NCBI GenBank assembly: GCA_902492045.1
Contig: CABUKB010000014.1
Location: 1-39,786, forward strand
Reading direction: 5' to 3'
Origin: an uncultured Oscillospiraceae bacterium
GTDB taxonomy: Bacteria > Bacillota > Clostridia > Oscillospirales > Acutalibacteraceae
DNA length: 39,786 bases
The notes below the pieces were generated by a model. The model saw nothing but the letters and a program-made list of their open reading frames with translations, was not told the origin of the DNA and did no database searches. Below, piece by piece: positions 33,859 through 39,786 of the stretch (positions are counted from its first letter, which is position 1; each line of letters starts with the position of its first letter). A program made the translations under genes and the position numbers.

Positions 33859-34653
33859 ATGAATCGACCGGACGGCAGCCGTTATATCCGGGAGGAAAGC
33901 GGCCAACCGGCCAACCGGGATGTGGTAACGGGCCGCAATGCGGTACAGGAAGCCCTGAAATCCGGCCGGAATCTGGATCATATCCTGGTGGCAAAGGGGG
34001 AACGGAGCGGAAGCATCGTCCCGATCCTTGCCCTTTGCCGCGAACGCGGTATTCCGGTCAAAGAGACAAATCCCCGCAAATTGGATCAGCTTTGCGGTCC
34101 GCATCATCAGGGCATCGCCGCTGTTTCCGCCTGTAAAGAATACGTGAATCTGGATGACGTGTTTTTGGCCGCAGAAAAGGCCGGAGAGCCGCCTTTTTTG
34201 GTGATCTGCGATGGGATCGAAGATCCGCAGAATCTCGGCGCCATTCTCCGCAGCGCCGAAGCGGCCGGTGTTCATGGGGTGATTGTTCCGAAGCGGCACA
34301 GCGCGGGGCTGACTTCGGCTGTATACAAAGCATCGGCCGGTGCGGTGGAATATGTTCCGGTGGCGCGGGTGGCCAATATCGCCCAGACGATCAAGGAAAT
34401 GAAAAAACGGGGCGTATGGGTTTACGGCCTCGATATGGACGGCGAGACTTGGTGTTCCGCCGATCTGCGCGGTGCCACAGCCTTGGTGGTGGGGTCGGAG
34501 GGCCGGGGAATCAGCCGTGTGGTCAAGGATTCCTGTGATCTTTTGGTGTCGCTGCCAATGTCCGGGCGGATCGGTTCGCTGAATGCTTCGGTCGCCTGCG
34601 GCATATTGTTGTACGAAGGACTGCGGCAGCGCCGCAATCTGACCGCCCGGTGA
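33859..34653 (+). CDS. rlmB: 23S rRNA (guanosine-2'-O-)-methyltransferase RlmB (SpoU/TrmH family)
   Basis: The protein is a SPOUT methyltransferase with an N-terminal substrate-binding domain (about 18-95; VVTGRNAVQEALKSG, HHQGIAAVSACKEY). The knotted catalytic domain (about 110-260) shows motif 1 DGIEDPQNLGAILRSAEAAG, motif 2 LVVGSEGRGISR and motif 3 LPMSGRIGSLNASVACGILLYE. It 2'-O-methylates 23S rRNA, at G2251 in E. coli. The start is not certain: the ATG at 33859 has only a weak GAAAG before it, and an ATG at 33811 preceded by AGGCGG would add 16 residues. Confidence 0.92.
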   Translation: MNRPDGSRYIREESGQPANRDVVTGRNAVQEALKSGRNLDHILVAKGERSGSIVPILALCRERGIPVKETNPRKLDQLCGPHHQGIAAVSACKEYVNLDDVFLAAEKAGEPPFLVICDGIEDPQNLGAILRSAEAAGVHGVIVPKRHSAGLTSAVYKASAGAVEYVPVARVANIAQTIKEMKKRGVWVYGLDMDGETWCSADLRGATALVVGSEGRGISRVVKDSCDLLVSLPMSGRIGSLNASVACGILLYEGLRQRRNLTAR

Positions 34654-34678
34654 TCCGGAGTAGAGCGTGGGGGTTTGT

Positions 34679-37171
34679 ATGGACAGGAATGAACAAAAGC
34701 CGGCATATGACATTGATGAGATCCTGGAAGAGGCGCTCCGGATGAAAAACAGCGCGGCGGCCAGGTCCGCTGCGCCCGCTCATACGCAGGCGCCGTCTGT
34801 CTCTGCGGCTTCGGTGCCGTCCCATTCGTCCCCTGTTCAGCCGGTGCATGAGGAGACTTTTAAAGCGGTGGAGCGGGTGGAGGCGCGGCGGCAACCATTT
34901 GCTCAAAAAGAGAGGGGACAAAGCATCGACCGGGAGGAGACGCCGGTACGCCGGCAGGCTGCGGCGGAGCCATCCGGCACCAAACCGGAAAGCGAAGACG
35001 ATGTCCGGGTTTATCAACCCCCGGTAAAGACCCAGTTCCCCGATGGTGTCCGTCAAAAGGATGGGTCCATGTCGTCCTCCGGGGAGCCCCCCAAGGTGGT
35101 GGTGGGCCCGGTTGTGCACCCGGCTCCCCCTATGCCCAAAGGTGTGCGGCCCCGTTCCCTGTCGGCTGAAGACGCTTCCCGTACGCGGGTGATTCCGGCG
35201 GCGCCTTCTCTTACCGAACCGAGGGATAACTCGCTCGCAGAGGGGCAGATGCGCCTAGACGAGCTGGTGGATGAGGGGAGGGCGCCGGGCGGCGAAGACG
35301 ATTTGGAAGCGCGCCTTTCCAAAGTCAGACAGGAAAAAATGGAGCATTTTAACCGCCAAAGACTGAAGGAATCCGGCTTCAAGCTGGCGGGTGAGGAAGA
35401 AGAAAACGATCCCTCTGAAGAAGCCGAGGAATACGAAGAGATCGAACTGGAGGATTATACCAGCTATGCGGATACCGAGGCGGTACAGAGCGAACTGTCA
35501 TACCGCCGCAAAACGGGCTGGATCATCCTGGCGCTGACCGGCGTACTCGAGGGGGTGCTGCTTTGGCTGACAGTGATGACCTTTCTCACGCCTGCTCCGC
35601 CCATTGATCCGACATGGTTTTTGTCCATCCATCTGTTCGTACTGGCTGTAATGCTGGTACTCAATCACCGAATGGTGGGTGGCGGAATCGCGGGGCTGTT
35701 CCGGCTGAAAGCCGATGCGGACAGTGCGGTATCGGTCGCTTCGCTGGCCGCATTCGTACACACCGTTCTGTTGTTTGCCAGCACCGACGCGCTGGCTTCC
35801 GGCAGTGTCCCACTGATGACCGGTGTGGCAGGGCTGGGGATACTGCTTGGCGCCGTAGGCAAACAAATGCGGATTTCGCGTATCTATAACAATTTCCGGT
35901 TTGTTTCACATCCGGGTGAAAAATTTGCGGCCCGCTTGATCGACGATCCCCATATGGCTGTGGAAATCGGACGCCCGGCTGTCGCAATGGGGGAACCGGA
36001 GGTGGTGTATTTCCGGCGTTCGGGATTTTTGTCTCATTTTCTCGAGCATTCCTACGAGCCGGATGTCTGTGACCGGGTGATGCGGGTTTTTGTCCCCCTG
36101 GCGTTTGCCGCTTCTGTCGTCACGGCCGGGATATATTTGGTGATGAACGGTGCATCCGCTTGGATGAAGGCGCTCACGCTCTTCTGCGGCATGGTTTGCC
36201 TATCCGCTCCGGTGGCGGCGGTCACGGCGGCCAATCTCCCCCTTCTTCTCGCCGCGAAAAAAAGCCTTCGCTGGGGCGGGATGCTTTCGGGCTGGAAGGC
36301 GGTGGAGGAGTTCGGCGATCCGCATGCTTTGGCCGTGGACGCGCTGGAACTTTTCCCGAGCGAGAGCGTTTTGCTGCATGGGATCAAAACCTTCTCTGGA
36401 ACGCGGATTGATGAGGCGATTCTGGACGCCGCCTCGGTCGTCATCCGGGCGGGGGGACCCTTGTCGAGTGTATTCCGCCGGGTGATTGAGGACAAAATCG
36501 GGATTCTGCAGGAAGCCGACGCCTTGGTTTATGAGCAGGACATGGGCCTGTCTGGTTGGGTGAATGGGCGCAGGGTGCTGGTCGGTGCCCGCCGCCTGCT
36601 GGAAAATCATGGCGTGGACGTGCCGTCCCGCGACTATGAAGGCCGCTATGCCAAAGACGGCCGAAAACTGGTGTATCTCTCCATCGGCGGCGTGCTGTCG
36701 GCCATGTTTGTCGTCAGCTACGTGGAAAATGAGGGGATGGCCCGCGCTCTGCGCCATTTGACGAAGCGGGGCGTCACCTTATTGGTGCGTACCTGTGACC
36801 CTAATGTGACAGAGGATCTGATCTGCTCGGTGTATGACCTCGATCCGTATTATGTCGAGGTGCTCGGAGCGACGGCGGGCCGTTCCTACAGTGGGCTGGT
36901 CAAGGGCAGCGAACCGGAGGCCGAAGCGGTACTGGCGTCCAACGGACGGCTGGAAGGCATGGCGGATTCCCTTGCCCGATGCAGCCGCCTGCGTACCGGC
37001 GCGGTATTGGCGGTGGTGCTGCAGGTGATCGGCGGGGCGCTGGGTTTGGCTCTCGGCATCTATTTGGCCTTTCACTCGGGTCAGCCGTTTGAGCCACTGT
37101 ATTCCCTGGCGTATCTGTTGGGGTGGTCGGTTTTGACGTGGATTTTTCCCATTCTCTTGCGGAAAACGTGA
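34679..37171 (+). CDS. P-type-ATPase-like membrane protein lacking the phosphorylation motif (pseudoenzyme)
   Basis: The protein is about 830 residues. It has a long charged, low-complexity N-terminus (about 1-275) and then eight predicted membrane segments in a 4+2+2 pattern, with the large cytoplasmic loop between spans six and seven, as in P1-type ATPases. Span six and its tail (MVCLSAPVAAVTAANLPLLL, AAKKSLRWGGML) resemble CPC-x-span sequences, with SAP in place of CPC. The phosphorylation motif DKTGT reads DALEL, with Asp554 kept. The TGD motif reads TCD and no GDGxND is present. NGRRVLVGARRLL matches the N-domain. It probably cannot pump by the normal cycle (inference); its role is unknown. 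A GTG start at 34667 with GGAG upstream is also possible. Confidence 0.72.
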   Translation: MDRNEQKPAYDIDEILEEALRMKNSAAARSAAPAHTQAPSVSAASVPSHSSPVQPVHEETFKAVERVEARRQPFAQKERGQSIDREETPVRRQAAAEPSGTKPESEDDVRVYQPPVKTQFPDGVRQKDGSMSSSGEPPKVVVGPVVHPAPPMPKGVRPRSLSAEDASRTRVIPAAPSLTEPRDNSLAEGQMRLDELVDEGRAPGGEDDLEARLSKVRQEKMEHFNRQRLKESGFKLAGEEEENDPSEEAEEYEEIELEDYTSYADTEAVQSELSYRRKTGWIILALTGVLEGVLLWLTVMTFLTPAPPIDPTWFLSIHLFVLAVMLVLNHRMVGGGIAGLFRLKADADSAVSVASLAAFVHTVLLFASTDALASGSVPLMTGVAGLGILLGAVGKQMRISRIYNNFRFVSHPGEKFAARLIDDPHMAVEIGRPAVAMGEPEVVYFRRSGFLSHFLEHSYEPDVCDRVMRVFVPLAFAASVVTAGIYLVMNGASAWMKALTLFCGMVCLSAPVAAVTAANLPLLLAAKKSLRWGGMLSGWKAVEEFGDPHALAVDALELFPSESVLLHGIKTFSGTRIDEAILDAASVVIRAGGPLSSVFRRVIEDKIGILQEADALVYEQDMGLSGWVNGRRVLVGARRLLENHGVDVPSRDYEGRYAKDGRKLVYLSIGGVLSAMFVVSYVENEGMARALRHLTKRGVTLLVRTCDPNVTEDLICSVYDLDPYYVEVLGATAGRSYSGLVKGSEPEAEAVLASNGRLEGMADSLARCSRLRTGAVLAVVLQVIGGALGLALGIYLAFHSGQPFEPLYSLAYLLGWSVLTWIFPILLRKT

Positions 37172-37203
37172 TCCTCCGTCGAGGGTTTGTACATAACTGC
37201 CAA

Positions 37204-37242
37204 AATCCTCCTCTGTGCTTGGTACAGAGGGGGATTTTTTTC
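37204..37242 (+). terminator. Rho-independent terminator after the ATPase-like gene
   Basis: Arms at 37204-37216 and 37224-37236 pair over 13 positions with one G-T pair. The loop is 7 nt and a T run extends to about 37241. Confidence 0.85.
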
Positions 37243-37260
37243 AGTGTTCATATTTTTTTA

Positions 37261-37289
37261 TTGAATTCCCCACGCCGATAGGTTATAAT
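37261..37289 (+). promoter_or_regulatory. Sigma-A-type promoter of the EF-G-like gene
   Basis: TTGAAT at 37261-37266 and a consensus TATAAT at 37284-37289 are separated by 17 bp. The leader to the coding start is about 100 nt. I saw no clear conserved RNA element in it. Confidence 0.75.
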
Positions 37290-37395
37290 TATCAAAGCGT
37301 ATAGGCTGTGTGGTTTGTATTTTGTATAATTTAGCACATGTTGTGTCGCCGTTTGTTGCAAAGAGGCGCCAATATAGGAAAGGGGAGTCCCATCA

Positions 37396-39465
37396 TTGAA
37401 ACAGTACACTGCTAAGAACATTCGCAACGTCGTGCTTTCCGGCCACGCCGGTTCCGGCAAAACCTCTCTGGCCGAAGCCGCGTACTATCTGTCCGGCGCG
37501 TCCGACCGGCTGGGGCGGGTGGCGGATGGCAACACCGTGTGCGATTTTGATCCGGAGGAGATCAAACGCAAAGCTTCGGTTTCGCTGGCGCTTCTGCCAG
37601 TGGAGTGGAAAGATACCAAGATGAATTTTCTGGACACCCCTGGACTGTTTGATTTTGCCGGCGGCAAGTGCGAGGGGTTCCGCGCAGCAGGCAGCGCCGT
37701 CATCGTCATTTCCGGAAAAAGCGGCGTTACGGTAGGGGCGGAGAAAGCTTTTGACGCCGCCACCCAAAAGGGAATCGCCAAGCTCTTTTTCGTCAATAAG
37801 CTGGATAATGAAAATGCGGATTTTTATAAGGTGTTTGAGGAGCTTAAAGCCAAATTCGGCCCGATGGTATGCCCCATCGTGGTGCCATATGTCGAGAATC
37901 AAACGGTACAGTGCTATGTCAATCTGCTCGAGTATAAGGCGTACGCTTATGAAAACGGCAAGGCGGTGGAGCGCCCTCTTCCGGATATGGGGCACCGCCT
38001 GGACGGTTTGCGCACGGCGATCAACGAGGCGGTTGCGGAAACCGACGAAGATTTGATGGAGAAATATTTTTCCGGCGAAGACTTTACGCCGGAAGAGCGG
38101 ATCAAAGGGTTGGCAACGGGTATCCGCCGTGGGGAAATCGCCCCCGTGTTCTGCGGCTCTGCGCTGGAACTCGAGGGCGTGGATCAACTGCTCAACGGTT
38201 TGATCTGGCTGGCGCCCTGGGCGGAAACCGTGGCGGGCGAAACCGGCACCGATGCCGAAGGTCTTCCGGTGGAGATCGAGCCGAGTGAAAACGCACCGGT
38301 ATCCGCCGTGGTTTTCAAAACCGTGGTGGATCCCTTCGTGGGGAAACTCCTGTATTTCAAAGTGGTCAGCGGCAAAATGATTCCCGATATGACGCTGCTC
38401 AATACCCGTACCGGCTCCACCGAAAAAATCGGCAAACTGTTCGCTGTTCGGGGGAAAAAGCAGGAAGAGGTTCCGTTTGTCGGGGCCGGGGATATCGGCG
38501 CCGTGGCCAAGCTCAATGCGACTAACACCGGCGATACCCTGTGCGACCCCGCCCGGCCGGTTACACTGCCCGGCGTGTCGTTTGAAGAACCCTGTCTTTC
38601 CATGGCGGTTTTTGCCAAGAAGAAAGGGGATGAGGAAAAGATCACGTTCGGACTCAACCGGCTGATGGAAGAGGATCCGACGATCACCTATGAGACGAAT
38701 ACCGAAACCCGGGAACAGATCCTCTCCGGTCTCGGTGAACAGCACCTCGATGTAATCGTTTCCAAGCTGAAAAGCAAATTCGGCGTCGAAGTGGCGCTGG
38801 CTGTCCCCAAGGTTCCCTACCGCGAGACCATTCGTAAAAAGGTGAAGGTGCAGGGCCGCCATAAAAAGCAGTCGGGGGGGCACGGCCAGTTCGGCGATGT
38901 CTGGGTGGAATTCGAGCCTTGTGAGAGCGACGATCTGGTCTTTGAAGAGACGGTGTTCGGTGGTTCCGTGCCGCGCAACTATTTTCCTGCTGTGGAAAAG
39001 GGACTGCGGGAAAGCGCGAAAAAAGGCGTGCTGGCCGGATTCCCGATGGTCGGCGTGAAGGCCACCCTTGTGGACGGCTCCTATCACCCCGTTGACTCCT
39101 CGGAAATGGCGTTCAAAACAGCGGCCAACCTGGCATATAAAGCGGGTATTCCCCAGGCATCGCCGGTGCTTTTGGAACCGATTGGCACTCTTTGTGTCTA
39201 TGTCCCGGGCGACAATACGGGGGACATTATGGGAGACATCAACAAACGGCGGGGCCGGGTGCTCGGTATGAATCCGGCGGAAAACGGCCTGACCTGTGTC
39301 GAGGCTGAGGTGCCTATGGCGGAGATGGGGGATTATTCGACCATGCTGCGGGCTCTGACCCAGGGCCGGGGATACTTCCGTTTCCGCTTTGAACGGTATG
39401 AAGAGGCCCCCATGCAAGTGGCACAGAAGGTGATCGAGCAGTATAAACAGGCAGAAGCGGAATAA
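37396..39465 (+). CDS. Elongation factor G-like GTPase (EF-G paralogue)
   Basis: The 689-residue protein has the EF-G domain order: GTPase domain (about 1-270), domain II (about 290-370), and domains III to V to the C-terminus (for example RRGRVLGMNPAENG near 615). The G1 loop reads GHAGSGKTSL rather than the EF-G form GHxDxGKTT. G3 is DTPG at residue 80 and G4 is NKLD at 134-137. These features place it with EF-G-like paralogues rather than canonical FusA. It lacks the usual ribosomal-operon neighbours, so the housekeeping fusA is expected elsewhere. The TTG start at 37396 is supported by AGGGGAG 8 bp upstream. Roles in ribosome recycling or special translation states are guesses. Confidence 0.88.
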   Translation: MKQYTAKNIRNVVLSGHAGSGKTSLAEAAYYLSGASDRLGRVADGNTVCDFDPEEIKRKASVSLALLPVEWKDTKMNFLDTPGLFDFAGGKCEGFRAAGSAVIVISGKSGVTVGAEKAFDAATQKGIAKLFFVNKLDNENADFYKVFEELKAKFGPMVCPIVVPYVENQTVQCYVNLLEYKAYAYENGKAVERPLPDMGHRLDGLRTAINEAVAETDEDLMEKYFSGEDFTPEERIKGLATGIRRGEIAPVFCGSALELEGVDQLLNGLIWLAPWAETVAGETGTDAEGLPVEIEPSENAPVSAVVFKTVVDPFVGKLLYFKVVSGKMIPDMTLLNTRTGSTEKIGKLFAVRGKKQEEVPFVGAGDIGAVAKLNATNTGDTLCDPARPVTLPGVSFEEPCLSMAVFAKKKGDEEKITFGLNRLMEEDPTITYETNTETREQILSGLGEQHLDVIVSKLKSKFGVEVALAVPKVPYRETIRKKVKVQGRHKKQSGGHGQFGDVWVEFEPCESDDLVFEETVFGGSVPRNYFPAVEKGLRESAKKGVLAGFPMVGVKATLVDGSYHPVDSSEMAFKTAANLAYKAGIPQASPVLLEPIGTLCVYVPGDNTGDIMGDINKRRGRVLGMNPAENGLTCVEAEVPMAEMGDYSTMLRALTQGRGYFRFRFERYEEAPMQVAQKVIEQYKQAEAE

Positions 39466-39540
39466 ACGCGGAGAGGAATTCCGGGAATCATGCGTGCCGG
39501 CTTTCGATTTTATCCGGTACATAAATCCGCGTAACACAGG

Positions 39541-39580
39541 AAAAAGGGGCGCTGCAAACGGATTGCCGCGGCCCTTTTTC
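39541..39580 (+). terminator. Probable terminator after the EF-G-like gene
   Basis: AAAAAGGG at 39541-39548 pairs with CCCTTTTT at 39572-39579, with an imperfect GC-rich inner stem. The A and T tracts would also allow termination of minus-strand transcription from the transposase fragment. Confidence 0.6.
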
Positions 39581-39618
39581 ATGGGAATTGCGAATTTTGT
39601 CGGTTAGACAATGATGCG

Positions 39619-39786
39619 TTACAAAATTGGGAAAGAGAATAAGACCTGTTTAGGAGAGCGCCAGTTGAGAGGGCGGATGGGGAAATTGTTGTATTGACGC
39701 TGCCGGAGGGCAAGCTGAGCAGCAAAGTCATCGAAAGAGAAGAACTTGTGAGAAGCATAGAATTCTTCATTGTCCTTGCGGTGGCT
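39619..39786 (-). mobile_element. C-terminal end of an integrase-core (DDE) transposase, cut by the window edge
   Basis: The minus-strand frame from the window edge to a TAA at 39619-39621 encodes 55 residues with the pattern SHRKDNEEFYASHKF, FDDFAAQL, RQRQYNNFPIRPLNW and RSPKQVL. This is the typical C-terminal end of IS3/IS481-type integrase-core transposases, where a YNNFPMRPLNW-like phrase follows the last catalytic region. No start is present because the 5' part lies outside the window. Whether the full gene is intact cannot be judged. TGTCGGTTAGAC beginning at 39598 may belong to the element's terminal repeat, but the other end is not visible. Confidence 0.72.

Noticed and set aside
37393..39582. 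729-codon open frame on the minus strand opposite the EF-G-like gene
   Set aside because: The plus strand has clear GTPase motifs, a promoter and a ribosome binding site; the antisense translation shows no recognisable domain.
39579..39770. 63-codon minus-strand frame at the right edge as a separate small gene
   Set aside because: It is in a different frame from the transposase C-terminus, which has recognisable residues; the small frame is a shadow of it.
1..39786. CRISPR arrays, tRNA or rRNA genes and prophage modules
   Set aside because: No regularly spaced repeats, cloverleaf-like sequences, rRNA signatures or phage structural genes were seen on either strand.

Overview
The window looks like a chromosomal segment from an anaerobic Firmicute of class Clostridia, probably near the Ruminococcaceae/Oscillospiraceae. 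The basis is gene content: a subfamily-2 PyrF, the PyrK/PyrD electron-transfer dihydroorotate dehydrogenase pair, ThyX in place of ThyA, an RsiV-type sigma/anti-sigma pair, MBOAT plus DHHW proteins, DUF1836, DUF4358 and DUF1294 proteins, a YuaF/flotillin pair and an EF-G paralogue. Shine-Dalgarno sites are strong and promoters have sigma-A-type TTGNNN-N17-TATAAT form. No rRNA, tRNA, CRISPR array or prophage was seen. The only mobile-element trace is a transposase fragment at the right edge. Taxonomy is inferred, not proven.

Left third (1-11036): after a long terminator-like hairpin, a promoter leads into the pyrimidine operon pyrC-rmuC-pyrF-carA-carB-pyrK-pyrD, followed by a histidine phosphatase and the RuvX/YqgF nuclease. 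pyrB and pyrE are not in the window. CarA has lost all three residues of its glutaminase catalytic triad, so this carbamoyl-phosphate synthase may run on free ammonia.

Middle (11147-21740): an envelope-stress operon encodes an SGNH hydrolase, a DUF4358 lipoprotein, an ECF sigma factor, an RsiV-like anti-sigma factor, an MBOAT O-acyltransferase and a DHHW protein. It resembles a sigV-rsiV-oatA lysozyme-response locus in which OatA is replaced by an MBOAT/SGNH pair. Next comes thyX-tmk-DUF2156-DJ-1-5-FCL-mltG, mixing thymidylate/folate metabolism with cell-wall synthesis, closed by a hairpin terminator.

Right part (21741-39786): a minus-strand two-component system has a candidate OmpR-type operator upstream. 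It is followed by DUF1836, a YuaF/NfeD-like protein with an Asp/His-rich loop, and flotillin; then nrdR; then a DUF1294 gene sharing a 40-bp palindromic terminator with nrdR. A peptidoglycan pair follows: a GHL10 (DigH/YngK-like) lipoprotein and a large amidase carrying a degenerate GHL10-like domain. Then come rlmB, a P-type-ATPase-like membrane protein without the phosphorylation motif, and an EF-G paralogue with a TTG start.

The strongest leads for new biology are the triad-less CarA, the P-type ATPase pseudoenzyme, the sigma/anti-sigma O-acetylation operon and the GHL10/amidase pair.
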